This document shows, one piece after another, positions 20,022-33,439 of a DNA stretch of 64,000 nt. The position numbers and the translations under genes were made by a program. The stretch lies in the NCBI GenBank assembly GCA_963277665.1, contig OY728136.1, forward strand, positions 805,715,123 to 805,779,122, in the 5' to 3' direction. Each line of letters begins with the position of its first letter. The first letter of the stretch is position 1. This DNA comes from Viscum album (taxonomy: Eukaryota; Streptophyta; Magnoliopsida; Santalales; Viscaceae). The notes under the pieces were generated by a model, which saw only the letters and a program-made list of their open reading frames with translations, ran no database searches and had not been told where the DNA came from.

Positions 20022-23000
20022 TGTAATAGACCAGGCCATCCTGGTCCATTATATTTCCAAATTCTATGTGTCGGGGTGTCCTATACTCATCGATTAGTCC
20101 CACCCATCTATTTCAATGATCAGCTTCATAGATCAGCTTCATAGATCAACATCAAAGATCAGCTTCACGGATTAGCATCACTAATCAGCTGCACTGATCA
20201 ACTTCACATATCAACTCCACTGATCAGCATCACATATCAGCTTCACATTTCGGTTTCACAGATCGGTTTCACCAAATTGGTTACACAGATCAATTTCACC
20301 AAATAAGTTTCACCGATCAATTTCACCAAATAGGTTTCAAATATTGGTTTCACTAAATCAGTTTCACAGATCAGTTTCATAGATTTTTTTTAACCAAACC
20401 AGTTTAAGATATCGGTTCCACTAAATTAGTTTCACAGATCTGTTTCAACAAAACAGTTTCATATATCGGTTTAACCAAATCGGTTTCAGAGATCGATTTT
20501 ACCAAATCGGTTTAACATGTCGATTTCACCAAATCGGTTTCACAGATCAGTTTCACCATATCCGTTTTAGAGATCGGTTTCACCAAATCAGTTTCATAGA
20601 TTGGTTTTACGAAATCGGTTTCACTGATCGGTTTCACCAAAATTTTCAGAGATCAGTTTCGCCAAATTGGTTTAACTAATCTATTTCACCAAATCGATTT
20701 CACAGATCAGTTTCACAAAATTGGTTTCAGATATCTATTTCACCAAATTGGTTTCACAGATCTTTTTCACCAAATCAGTTTTAAATATTGGATTCGCCAA
20801 AGAGGATTCATAGATCTGTTTCACAAAATCGGTTTCATAGATTGGTTTCATAGAGCATATTCACTTAATCTATTTCATAGATTGGTTTCAACAAATCATT
20901 TTCACATATCGGTTTCACCAAATCAGTTTCACAGATCATTCTTACCCAATCAGTTTCCGCGATCAGTTTCACCAAATCAGTTTCATAGATCGGTTTCACC
21001 AAATCGGTATCACAAATTGATTTCACCCAATCATTTTCACAGATCATTTTCACAGATTAGTTTCACCGAGCGGTTTCAAAGGATCTGCTTCACAAGATCA
21101 GCTTCATGGAATCAGATTCAAAGGATCATCTTCATAGGATCAAATTCACCCAATCCACCTCAATGATCAGCTTCATAGGATCAGCATCACGAGATCATCT
21201 CCACATGATTAGCTCTACCGATCAGTTTCACCTATCAGTCATACCAATCCACCATAGATGGGTTTCGAGGTTTCTTTCCCCATTTTTTCTATTAAACATC
21301 TTGTAAGTAATTTAACCATTTTAAATTGGTTTAAAGCTAAATTTTGTTCCATAATTGACATTTTAAATCCCCTAGGTGTGGAGAGACCCTCAATAGACGC
21401 ATTTTCCTCTCTTTAAATGAAATCCATTAACACACAGCTATTTTGGCCACCCCTCCAATGAAAATTATTAAATAACAATTAATTCCATCATGTGTAACCA
21501 TCTAACAGCAAGGTCAAACCTCGATCCGCCTTTAAAGCTGTTAAATATTTTCTTATCCCATAACTCCAAGATCTCACCCTTTTTATTACACTATAATTAT
21601 TTCTTCTTTTTGGATGATTTCTTTATTACTTTGTTGTGTTTGGAATCCTGTTTCTCAAGGATAGTGGTGCGCCTATGTCGATGCATATGCTGCTTATTTT
21701 TATAGTCTTCCGAGTTCCTCCCCTACAAGTCGCACATCCCCAGTTGTTGGCACCATGAGAAAAAAAACATATACCATTGATCATCCAAGTAGGGTTATTT
21801 CATCATCTCTCTTTACATTGTATCACACTGGGTGTGTATGAAAATGTTTCCTATGAGGATGGATGAAACCAAACCATAACGATGATAATAAATGGATTTT
21901 AATAATGAATGGGTATGTTTTATAATGATTTTTGACTCATTTAACTCTTTATATATGCTGTGAATTGAATGGGATTATGTGCATTGAAAATCGTGGCCAT
22001 TGGTGGTCCTTTATTCTGCACTAATGAACCTCTATATTTCTAGATATTTATGTGATTCAATGGATGTAACCTGGAAACTAGTAAATCATGTACACTCGGT
22101 TGATTAAATGGATTCCCAATTAATAAAAATAATTTTGTGATCCCCCTCGGTTAACCAATCAAAAAAATAGCATAATGAATGGAATATTCAAATTGATAAC
22201 TCCATTTCTTTTTTCTAGTGATGTTTACGGTTGATTATTTTGAGGTAACGTGGATGGGGATGTGATCCGCTATTGAGTATTCATTGGTTTGCAGACCTAA
22301 GGTCGTGTGGGTCCATATGTAGGGTCTTGGTTTGGTTCATGTACTTTGACAGATCTCACAGATCTCATTTGTGGTTATGACTTTACAAGAGAACCGGCTG
22401 TGAATGGTTAAATTGCTGCTGGACTATTTTCTCCTTGTTGGATTTTGGATATTCCTTTTATATGCCCAGTATTAAAGAATTTTCTAAATTAAATCACTTG
22501 AATAGGGAAACAAGAATGTGTTTAAAGTGGAATTTTTTTCCATGTTCGAGTAGTGACATGTTTGTGGCTACGGTGATTCTTATGAATGAATAGTAATGAG
22601 GGTGTTTGTATATAAACGGGTATTGATACCCTTAGGATGGGATGATTGGTTGTTACCTATATGTATGATTTATATTTATGTTTCTTATTTATGCCCCATC
22701 AATGTTGAGAACTTCGTGTCAAACACCCCCATTTCATAGGGCATGCTGTTTTTACCTACAATAAGATGAGTGGCTGGTTATTGAATCTTTTTCTGCTCTC
22801 TTTAGTGAGTAGCCTAGGATTCTTTGTGTAGGTTATGACATCTTGATGTCCATTATAGACCATGATTATTCAGGTAGGGTACTCTGAGGTGGATGGCCCT
22901 AGTGTGTGTGCTAAGGTGGTTTCCCAAGTGCTGTCGTGATGGGGCTTAGCTGTCTTCAGGCGTGGTTGAAGTTTTCGGGCCTAGGGGTCTATGGGTATGG

Positions 23001-23790
23001 TTACGTGTGGTTGTTGCAGCCTAGGTGTTTGCGGGCAGGATGTGTGGTTTTGTTATCCCAGTTGTGTGCTGGGAGGGGACGACAATGGGACTGTGGTGAG
23101 AATGGTAGGAGAGGTTGGACTCATAGTATTTCTCTAATAAATAGTTGGAAAGTGGCGTCGGGTACCCAAATTTCGATCTGATGTTACTATTACATTACAT
23201 GACTTATGTTAGTTGGGGAGTGTTCTTAGGTGTGGTTTAGTGGATATATTCTTTACTAGGTGGTTCAGTTGTCTCCTTTTCTCATAGGGCATTAGAATTC
23301 CTACCCACTTATTCACAAGGTCTTTTGGTTTTCCCTACTAAGTATACCATTATTTTCAACCAGTGAATATAATACAGCTTTCAAGATTCTAGAAAGACTT
23401 TTGGGATTGTGTGGGAGCATACTAGTTTGGACATTGGGATAGTTTTTGTTACTTCTTTCCTTTTTATCGGTACTTTCCATTACAGTTTTCTTGTACCTTT
23501 TATCACTTACTTTTGGGTCATGCATATGAGAATGGTTTGTTTTGTCTTTTCTTTTACCATTAATTTTGGTGTTTTCTGGGATTTACTATCTTATATGTAG
23601 ATCCTACTAAATAAATAAAAGTGAAATACCTTCAATTTGGTGTGTGATTCTATACCCTTGGTGCTATTACCCACTCAAGGACCAATTGAAGGCAGGTTTC
23701 GGGGTTCATTATCACTCCTTCAACTTGAGGAAGGAAGGGTTTGGCAATCCACTATCCCTTCCCCCATCCTGGTGAAGGTGGGTCGTGACA
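20022..23790 (+). repeat. E3 3' LTR (about 3.8 kb)
   Basis: It starts TGTAATAGACCAGGCC after the purine run and ends GGTGGGTCGTGACA, a frequent plant gypsy LTR end. Only one copy is in the window, so both limits are inferred from the TG...CA termini and the polypurine context. A minisatellite fills its first third. No gene was recognised in the rest; an 81-codon open stretch at 22936-23181 has no family resemblance. Confidence 0.6.
20108..21245 (+). repeat. Minisatellite, about 28-bp unit made of two 14-bp halves
   Basis: About forty degenerate units alternate GGTTTCACAGATC and AGTTTCACCAAATC-like halves. Edges are more diverged (AGATCAGCTTCA versions at both ends), and the centre is the most regular, which is typical of expansion by unequal exchange. 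Long open stretches in it are by-products of the repeat period, not genes. Confidence 0.88.
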
Positions 23791-24576
23791 TTAAACATGA
23801 AGTGTTGGTGGAATAGTGAGTAGTTTCTGGCTATTCACATGAAAGAAAAGTATTTAAATAGTTCAGTAAATTTCATAATTTTTTAAAATATATATATTAA
23901 AATTTTATAGAGTATGAAAATTATTATTATTGAATATATACAGAAATTGTAGAATAAAGACATATCATGTCAATCGCCTCTGTGGGAATATAATGATGAT
24001 ACTAATTCAGATGATAAAATAGATGGTGATAATTCAAGATAAAGTATACTAATAATGTATAAATAATGGATAATAGAATAAATTGATGAAAAACATAATC
24101 TTTGTGATAAAACAACACTGATGAAAAAAACAATGATTAATTTATATTTAGAAAAAACTATATTATCTAATATTATTACTATGATTTTTAATAAGGTAGG
24201 TTAAAATGAGATTTTGTGGATAGTTATAAATGAATATATATGTTTAATTTAGAAAAAACAGAAGGGATTATTTTGAGTCAAAAATAATAAAATTTTTGAA
24301 TCATGCATATCTAATAGAAAAAATTAAATAAAGATGGTGTGGTTATTCAAATAGAATCATGTCTTTTGTGAATAGGATACTCGTAACATAAATTTTTTTG
24401 TATGGATAAACAATTTTATCCAACATAGAGATTGGAAATGAACAGATTTTTCATGGCTATACTAGTTCAATAGAAGTTTATAGTATTCAAATACATTTAG
24501 AAATATTTCCATTATTAGTGATAGAAAAGGGCATTAAGATTTCTAACAAATGATATGTCAATCAAGGCGAAGATAA
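23791..24576. other. AT-rich flank of E3, nothing recognised
   Basis: Very AT-rich sequence without coding motifs, LTR termini or repeats that I can identify. Confidence 0.4.
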
Positions 24577-24837
24577 GGGGGGCCCCTTTTTTCAGCACTC
24601 AAAAAAAGAAATCATAAAGTCCACTTTTATCAGTGCTCAAAAAAGCACTGATAAAAGTAAAAAAATTATAAAAAATATATTTTCTCAATTTTGGGGGGCT
24701 TCAACATCACTTGGAGCCCCCCATTAACTATTCCACACCCCCCATGGTATCCCACGCACGCCCCATGCTTCTTCACATAGCACTGCCCCCTTTAACAGTG
24801 CTCCCACCCCATTTAATAGTTCTAGGTTATTCCCCCC

Positions 24838-24920
24838 ACCTGCGCAGGTGAATTGCGTCCCTCAGGATTTGAACTCGAGACTCGTTACTTGCGTGCCTAT
24901 GATGTTACCAATCCACGATA
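24838..24920 (-). other. tRNA-like segment with adjoining palindrome
   Basis: On the minus strand GAGTTCAAATCC resembles a B box, and a GGATTGGTAACATCATAGGC stretch upstream loosely resembles an A box. Next to it is the perfect 14-bp palindrome CACCTGCGCAGGTG (24838-24851). The stems do not fold into a full tRNA. It could be a captured tRNA fragment or SINE relic inside the CACTA element. Confidence 0.35.
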
Positions 24921-24948
24921 TTCCTTTCCTATTTATTTACTTATATAT

Positions 24949-25245
24949 CTGTTTATTTATATATATAAATTTAGTTATATTTACTCCAATATTAATATAT
25001 ATATATATATATTAACATATATAAATTAATATATTTATTTGTTATATATATTTATATATATATATCTGTATATATATTTATTTATATTAATATATATAGT
25101 CATATTAATATATATATAGCTATATTAATATATATATATATCTATATTAATATATATTTATATATATTTTTATATATATGTTTAGATATAATTTTTTATA
25201 TGTGTATTTATTTTTATATTAATATATATTTATAATATCAATTTT
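24949..25245. repeat. AT microsatellite cluster
   Basis: Runs of (TA)n interspersed with TTAATATATA and TTTATATATA blocks fill this stretch, inside the CACTA element. Confidence 0.85.
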
Positions 25246-25281
25246 AAATAAATTTATAAAATATGTTTTCATATATTTTTT

Positions 25282-25332
25282 TATAAATAAATAAATAAAT
25301 AGTTACATACATATATACAACACACACACACA
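25282..25332. repeat. (ATAA)n and (CA)n microsatellites
   Basis: Five ATAA units lie at about 25282-25301, and a CACACACACACA run at 25321-25332. Confidence 0.75.
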
Positions 25333-26699
25333 AATATATATATACGAATAAATATATATATGTGTTTGTATTTGAAAAACCACAAAATGTTAAAACAATA
25401 ATAACATGTAATCCAGAAGTCAGTTGAAACTCCAAAAGTAGTCAAATCGAAGAAAATGAAATAATCGTCAATATGATATGTGGTTCAGGCCTACAATACA
25501 TCCAGATCAGAATTTAAATTTGAACGTTAAAAAATTCGGATAGCCATAATTAATAATCAGTTTTAGAGGCCTTATGTGCCACTTTTGGCCTTGAAAAAAT
25601 GTGACAAATGTATCCTTTTACTCGTTTCCATGAAGATATTTCTGTAGGGTTCTATTTGATATACTGTAGATCTCCAATAGACACCCAAATCAAAGATATG
25701 GTTGTTTTAATTTTGAGATACATTTTCATATTATTTTACAACTTTTAATAATATTTTAATTTTTTTTTCTTTCAAATGATTTCAAATTATTATTAAAAAA
25801 TAATTAATTATAAATATTTTTTTAAATATTCAATAATCTTATTTTACTAATTATATTATACATTAATTTTAGAAATCCACTTATCCTTATCTAAAATACA
25901 TATTAAAAAATATATATTTATATCAATATAAATATACTTATATAACAATATATTAAATTTTATAATTATTTTTAAAATATACAATTTATCAGTACTTGGG
26001 AAAAGTGTTGATAATTCCCCTAAATAAGCGCTACATAAAAAATCACTGATAAAGGGGACCCCTTTAACAGGGATAAAAAAAGCACAGATAAAGGATGTTC
26101 CTTTATCAGCACTTTTTTTATCCTTGATAATGGTACCCCTATATCAGTTCTTTTTTAGTTCTTTTAAAGGGTGGTGCTTTGGAAAACCAGTTTTCTGATA
26201 GTGTCAAATAGACCTAAATCGTGGTTTTTATCATTTATTTGATGAATAATATGTTCTTATTGAATAGATTAATGGTGTTCCAATATATAAATATGATATC
26301 AATTTGTTTCACTTGGATAAATTATAACATGAGTTGAATAAAGAACTATGATATTAATACTCAAGTATTAATAAATATCTAAAAATGATCGGATTCTATC
26401 CCAGATAAAATAATGTAAATTAAACATTAAAAATTATTATAAACAATGAATTTTTCTATATATTTTTTAGATTAAATTATACTTAGAGGATAAAATGATG
26501 ATCAAAGTAAGAAACATTATGATTTTATGATTAGAAAATAAAAATTTATATCAATGGCTAATTAAAATTATTACATAGTTTATAAGTTATCATAGTATAT
26601 CTTGGGGATCTCGACTATAATTTAAAATTTACTAAATATGTTTAATATATCAATATTTTAAAAAAAATTATAGCCTACAAAATATGTGACATAAACATA

Positions 26700-29600
26700 A
26701 AGGATCCATTGATTATTTTTATTTAAATTTTACTTTAATACCTTAATCCAAAAATTTGTTGGTATGAATCAGATTAACAGAATTGAAAAAGATATTTGAA
26801 CATCCAAAGCATTGATAATTTATTTATTAATTTATTAAAAATAAGAACTCATGTCATAGGAGACATTTTATAATTTAGAAATATATTTTTATCAAAAAAA
26901 ATTTATTTATTTATTGTAACTAAATATTATAATTAATCTCTAAAACATTTGAGAAATTTATTTGATAAAATGTGATTCATTTTGAAATTCATCAAGAAGT
27001 TTTTTAGTATTATTTTTCTTATAATTTTAAAATGAAAATTTATTTATCAAGTAATAGTAAACAATACTGATTTAATATTAAATTGTTTTTTACTATTGAT
27101 TATTTGAAATATGAAATTTGATTTTAGAGCATTTTTAAAATTTCATTAATTTATTAATATTTAAAATATTCCAAATACTATATTTTAAAAAAAAATTTAT
27201 ACATTAATTTTATATGACAAAATTATATAAATAAATTGGATTTCATTGAAAATCAGTTTTCATTGGGTTTCTATAGTATTATTTTTCAAAAAATTCTACA
27301 AGTAAATAATTTTGAATTTTGAAAAATGTATTCTATATTTCTTTTAGTAGTGAGACAAAATTTTGTAAATAGTTTATTTAGTTTGGTGTGTATAAATTGT
27401 ATGCAATCTAATTTTTGTTACTATAGTTATGGATAAATTGGGTAGTTAAATTTAAAAAAATTACATGGACTACTAAATGTCTCTAAGACATGGATAAATT
27501 TTATTTTATTTGTAAAATACAACTATACTAATAAAATTATTTATTTATATTAAATATTTCCATTTGGAAATGATTATAGCCTTTTCTAATATTCTATGTA
27601 ATGAAATATCAAAAATGTCACTCACTAGTTTTTTAAAACTAACATTTATTTAGCATGTTGATAAAAGTGGGTATGTCATTTTATAAAAACTAATTTGATA
27701 GATAATGAATTTATATTTAGCAGGGAAATGTATTTTAAATTTTTAGTTAATAGAAATGGCTATAAATACTTCCCAAATACAGACACAAAAATTATTTAAT
27801 TAATTGTAAATAAAATAATGGTATTCAAAATATTTAAAGTTTCATAACTTGAATGAAAATAAATTTAGTTTTATATTTTATAGAAAAAAAACATATTAAT
27901 GTTTTATCATTCATTTCATTGAAATTCCTTTATTTTCCTTATTTTATTAAGGTCAATGTAAGAGAGTTGTACTAAAATTATTGTTATGAAATTTTATAAT
28001 AAATAATTATTTATTAAAATTATTTAAATTAATAAAAATAGAAAATTAGAATATAATAAATCTTCAGGGTATATTAGATCATTAATGGCTCTTTTAATTT
28101 TCTTTTATTATTTTATAGTAACATTATTTACATTTAAAAATTAGAAAAAATTAATATTATACGGGTTGTCAAAAGGGTAAATAAAGTGTCAAAACAAAAT
28201 CATAATGACAGAAATCTGATCCAAACATAACTAAATTTTACTATATGATATTATTTTGACTCATAATTATATTATATTCTAATTATATTTATTTATATGC
28301 ATGTGAACATCAATATTAATTTATATTAATTTAATATTTTAGGAAATCTCAAGAGTGTCCCTCCACTCTCTTATAAAAGGGAGCCAGTTATACTCCATTA
28401 TTAAAACTTATAAACCCCTTTGGATCAAAAAATATCAACCAAAATACAATCCTAAAATCCCTCCACATGGTCAATATAACTTATAATGGGCATAATAAAA
28501 ATCAATGAGGTCCTAATTATCTATGTAATGGAGATTTTACAATGAATATGTATAGTTTTAATGGTTTCTTTGAAACTAAATGATTTCATGTGTAATGCTT
28601 TTTTTGGATATTTGGAATTGTTCATGAGGAAAGGTAGTTCTGTTTTAATAATTAAATGGGTGATCCAGTTACAAATCAACAATGCACTATGTAAGGGATA
28701 TATTTAACTGATAATATTTTTCCAAAGAGATTTGGTGAATTATTTGTGATTGTTATCTGATGTATATCCATGATGGTTATTTAATGTGTAACAATGGTAG
28801 TTACCGAGGTGGAGAATAAAACTCAGAAAATGTATGTTCGGAATAGAAATGTGTATTATGAGTTTTTAGTTATACCCTTTCTGGTGATAAATTCCCTAAC
28901 TATATTTATAGATCTTGTGAATAGAGTCTTCTGTGATCTTTTGTAAATATTTTTTGTTGGTTTTATTAATGATGTGTTTATAGATTAAAAATATTTATTA
29001 GGATCATGAATCCATAATGTATTATTATATCATATTTTTTATTTTAATATTTTTGAATCATATATTAAATGGTATTGATACATTTCGAAATTATTGTAGT
29101 GGTGGAATTTTTTTAGAGACATTAATGTTAGGAAACGGGATAAAAGGAAAAATAAAGCTTTCTGATAATATGTTCATAATTGTTGTTAAACCGTTTTCCT
29201 TCTAATATTATTAGATTTGGTGAAAATATGATTAATAATAATCCATAATGGTTAAAATTGATTTGAGGATGATTGAAATTTTTCAATATGTTTACAATAT
29301 TTATGGGAACATTGTCAGAATCATATGGTTATATAAAATATAAAATGAACAAGATGAGTTAAAACCTCTCACATCTGTAATGGTTATAGAGCCCAAACCC
29401 ATAACAGAACTGTTCCATGGTTCCTACACCTAAAACATTCCTACATTATTTCATGGTTATGATGACATTTGTTTTCATTTTTATTAATGATTAGATATAA
29501 AATGTTATGGTTTTTCATGGGAGATATTTTTTTTCACAGATATAAAAATGGGATTGTAAAAGATATATTCTAAATAAATTGTTACTATTATTTCAAAAAA

Positions 29601-30200
29601 ATCTCAATATTTTTGTAGCATATTAGGAATATGAAAAATATAAGATTATCATATTTTATTTGGGGTTAAAATTTTAAATTATCTATTTATGGAATGTACG
29701 AATTTTTATGGAAATTTGTATAATAATGTCATCAATGGAGATTATTATCCTATATTAGAAGATATATTATAATGGGATATTATTTTTGGTAAGATACATT
29801 TACTATGATTGATGTTATTTGAATATAAATGTTAAATTTATCATGGATGATTACTTGATCAGATCCGTCTACTTCTTTGGGGTTTATTACTAGTTTTTAA
29901 TATTAATTTATATTTTAATAATAAAAATTTATGTTATGATTATGTTTGAATTATGGTTTTTACTGCTGAATTTTCAGGATTAATGTTTTATTTCATCATA
30001 TATATTATTATTCAATTATTAAATTTTAATAATTTTATATAATTTTTTTAATTTGGTTAATCTCTATGGATTCAAAGAATATTTTTTATATTTTTTTAAA
30101 TTATATAATCCATTACAAGTTAAATATTTCTCCTCGTGAATAATCAATTATCATTGGATACTCCTCATTTGGTTAGAGAGTGAATATTAATATGAAGACT
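26700..30200 (+). repeat. LTR remnant A, E1-like family (approximate limits)
   Basis: The promoter block at 28334-28380 (TTTAGGAAATC, AAGAGTG, CCTCCACTCTC, TTATAAAA) is almost identical to one at 32363-32408 and similar to E1's LTR. Upstream and downstream sequence can be aligned loosely with both. The element is very AT-rich and the termini were not resolved. Open stretches inside it (for example 29017-29205 and 30264-30449) show no domain. Confidence 0.5.
28371..28378 (+). promoter_or_regulatory. TATA box of LTR remnant A
   Basis: TTATAAAA follows CCTCCACTCTC. The same C-rich block plus TATA is seen in the other family members. Confidence 0.55.
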
Positions 30201-31199
30201 AATTAAAGGACGACACCGTACTTATCAAGTATGTATATATTTTTTTATTATTAACTATGGTAAATGAATTCCTCAACTCTTGGAATGTTATTTTCAAAAA
30301 AAAATGTTATATTTTTTATTTCTCCTATTGCAGTATCATTTTTTATTCAAATATCACATATTTATGGTTTTTTGAGGGATAACATTCTCATGACAATGTC
30401 TTTGATCAACCTATACGAATCCTTCGGAATTATTTGTTTTACCAAGTAAAAAATTCAACATACCACTGATGTTATGCAATATATAAAACCAGTTATCTGT
30501 TAATCTAGATTAACTTCATATCTCTCAGTACTTATTTTAATGTTTTATTAAACCTTTTAATTATATAGGATATAACGATTTCTATATTCAAATTTTGACC
30601 CTATGGTTATCAACCACAATTACAATTTTTCAGTATGAAACATGTTACTAGTGGTATGTTTTAATATCCAAATAATTTAAATGAATTATAATGTTCTATA
30701 GCATAAAAACTAAGTGACACCAATCATGGACGGATTTCAAAATATTATTTTTAATAATTACATTTATAAACAATACAAAAAATTAGCATGTATTAATTTG
30801 ATTAAAATAATTATGAAAAAAATATATAGTTTTGAATTTTTTCAATTTTATTTATTTATTTTGTAAATAATGATTCTTTTTTTCATAAAATTATTTTAAG
30901 ATTTAAATATTCATTTTCATTAAAACTTATTAATACTTCTATTTTTATTTAATATTATAATTACCATTTGGAAAATTTAGAAAATACAATTGTTAAAATT
31001 TACTATATTTTTTAATACATCATTTAAAAATCATATTTTCAATAATCCTTGAGAAATATTTAAAAAAATGATTTATCATTGAGTACTAAAAAATACAATT
31101 TTTATTAATAATTCTATTTATTTAGATTATTTACAAATTAATATTATATTTTTTAATTAGTTTTAAAATTTAATAAATACTTTTTTATTGACTGTAAGA

Positions 31200-32944
31200 A
31201 AATTTGTGTTTTTTAAATGAAATATACTCTTTACTTAATTATAATAACATTATATACATAAAATAAGAATTTTTTTGAAAACCAGTTTTTAACACGTTTT
31301 TAATGTTTAATTAGAAATAAAATCATTCCACATATATGTTATTTGTTTTTCAAATATGGATTATTTTCTTTTAATCATTATATCTTAATTGAAAAAATTG
31401 GTGCATTTTATTTTGTTCAATATAAAATGTATCCATAGAAATTTTTTACAACATTTAAGGGTAATTTGGGTAATTGATGTTTAAAAAAATTTAAATGTCT
31501 ATGAAAATGACTATGACACTTGACATAATTTTATTTTATGTGTGCATTTCATCCTTATTAATCCATGATTCTGTTATATTGAATTTTTATCCCATTTCGA
31601 TGTGATTATAACATTTATAATATATAAGGTAAAAATAGAAAAAACTGTCACAACCTTTTTTATTAAATGTAACATTTTTAATAGGGGTAACCATAATATA
31701 TGTTTGTTTATAAATAATTATTTTAAGAAAAAATTATTTATATTTTAAGGTTAATTAATTTTAAATTTTTATTGAATAAATAATTTCCCTAAATGCATAC
31801 AAAATCCTGATGTTGTCATTATTCAATTAATAGAAAAATAAAATAATTTGGAATACAAATAATAATAGTAGTATAAAATTAAATAAATATTTTGAATGAA
31901 TAATTTTATATAAAAAACTGAAATATTATAAATGTTTTGATAAATTGTATTCTACTTCCATTATTTTCATTATGTTATTAATGGAAATGAAAATGAATAG
32001 ATCTAAAATTGGAATTATTGATATTTTACAATAAATATTACATTATTAAATAATTTCACATTCATAAAAATCATAGATTCGACTAAAAAATGGGATATAG
32101 TTAATGAAATAATTTAAGGTCCATGAGTTTTTATTTTTTTATTTTATAGTAAATTATTTTACCATCAAATGGTAAAAATCATGAAAATTACGGTAATTTT
32201 CAAAACAGTTAGTGAAGGGTTATGATAAAAAGATAAGGGTAAAACATTGATCGAAACATATAAAAAAATTATTAAATTAAATTTTATGAATCATACTCAT
32301 ATTATATTATAATATTATAAATTTGAAGCCTTTTAGACATTAAAATTAATTTATATTATTGTAATATTTTAGGAAATCCCAAGAGTGATCCTCCAATCCC
32401 TTATAAAATGTCACAACATATTCTAATTTATTTACACTTACCAACATAATTTTTAAAACATTATAAACCAAAATACATTATTAAAATCCATAAAAACATT
32501 ACATAGACGTATTTTTGGACTAATACCAATCTTAATGTTCTTATTGTAATAATAAATAGATATTTTTCCTAGAAAATGTACAGTTTCAACCGTATATTGA
32601 TGTTTTATTTCTTCTTACAACTCCATAATCTATAACTAATCCATTAAAAAATAATAAATTATTTATAATCCACATAATTAGATGTTATTATGTTTATATA
32701 ATAATATATAACTATATAATATACCATAATAATGGAAACATATTCTTGTTCATGTGTATATAGGAGTACCACTTCATTGAATGATATAATTTAGTTTCAA
32801 TCCCTATATCTAACGAATGGTTATAATGATGGAATTAATGTTTAGAAATGAAATTCAAGAAATATGTTTTTCTATGAACATATAACATATCTTTTAATTA
32901 ATTACCTTCCATTTTTATAAAAAATGACAACATAATTCATGCAT
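31200..32944 (+). repeat. LTR remnant B, E1-like family, cut by E5
   Basis: It shares with remnant A the sequence leading into and out of the promoter block, and its TATA lies 4030 bp downstream of A's. It breaks off at 32944, where the minus-strand element E5 begins. The left limit is uncertain. Confidence 0.5.
32401..32408 (+). promoter_or_regulatory. TATA box of LTR remnant B
   Basis: TTATAAAA follows CCTCCAATCCC, in the same context as at 28371. Confidence 0.5.
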
Positions 32945-33285
32945 GTCATTCCCCTAAACAAGAATCCATTATATTGGTTCTTCGAGCTAGGTAGCCACAT
33001 GACCTCAAGCCCGCCTCCCCATACTCAAGAGGTTTCCAATAAGTCATGGGATTATAATGGACCACATGGGGATACTATAACCTTTTTAACAAAGTAAAAA
33101 ATAGTTCAATACATATAAAGAATAATCCAAAAATCTTCATTACTCACTACTTATCAAACAGTGGGTATTACTATTCATAATAGCTAGTTTGATTGGTTGT
33201 GGTGTGTTTGAACTCAAATTTGCATACCAGAAAAGATATTCTATTATTAAAATGGAAATGCACCATAGAAGCTTGGGGTGTCACA
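32945..33285 (-). repeat. E5 3' LTR (short, about 340 bp)
   Basis: It starts (minus strand) TGTGACACCCCAAGC at 33285. The part at 33000-33180 is clearly similar to 38461-38640, including a GACCTCAAG-xCC-CCTCC block. It seems much shorter than its partner, so an internal deletion is likely. Confidence 0.6.
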
Positions 33286-33439
33286 CATCCTAATTATTAC
33301 CATGATTCCATAATACTCTATCCAATGGAATAGTATTTCCCCAAAAAAATTGAACTAAAATCCATAATAACAACTATATGTTCCTCAAAGGATGCATCAG
33401 CCTCAGTCTCCACATCACAAACATTAATCACATAATAAG

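Larger units (their letters stand above)
24577..26208. mobile_element. Non-autonomous CACTA (En/Spm-type) DNA transposon, left end unresolved
   Basis: The right end reads GGTTTTCTGATAGTG at 26194-26208, the complement of CACTATCAGAAAACC and so a canonical CACTA terminus. Inside both ends lie many copies of a subterminal motif, TATCAGTGCT or AGCACTGATA: at 24596-24658 on the left and 25987-26160 on the right, including a perfect 15-bp inverted repeat (24623-24637 with 24644-24658). Subterminal repeats of this sort bind the transposase in this superfamily. No transposase coding was found, so the copy is non-autonomous. A matching CACTA start was not found near 24.5 kb, so the left terminus may be deleted or mutated. 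Confidence 0.7.

Noticed and set aside
20882..21166. Open stretches in the minisatellite encoding Ser/Asn/Phe-rich repeats
   Set aside because: They arise from the 28-bp repeat lacking stops in some frames. No start context, no domain, and frames break wherever units differ.
22936..23181. 81-codon open stretch with Trp/Gly/Leu-rich sequence in the E3 LTR
   Set aside because: It lies inside an LTR, has no recognisable domain and no regulatory context, and its length is not notable for a GC-richer patch.
24949..25332. CRISPR-like or other spaced repeat array
   Set aside because: It is a simple TA/TTAATATA microsatellite without unique spacers.
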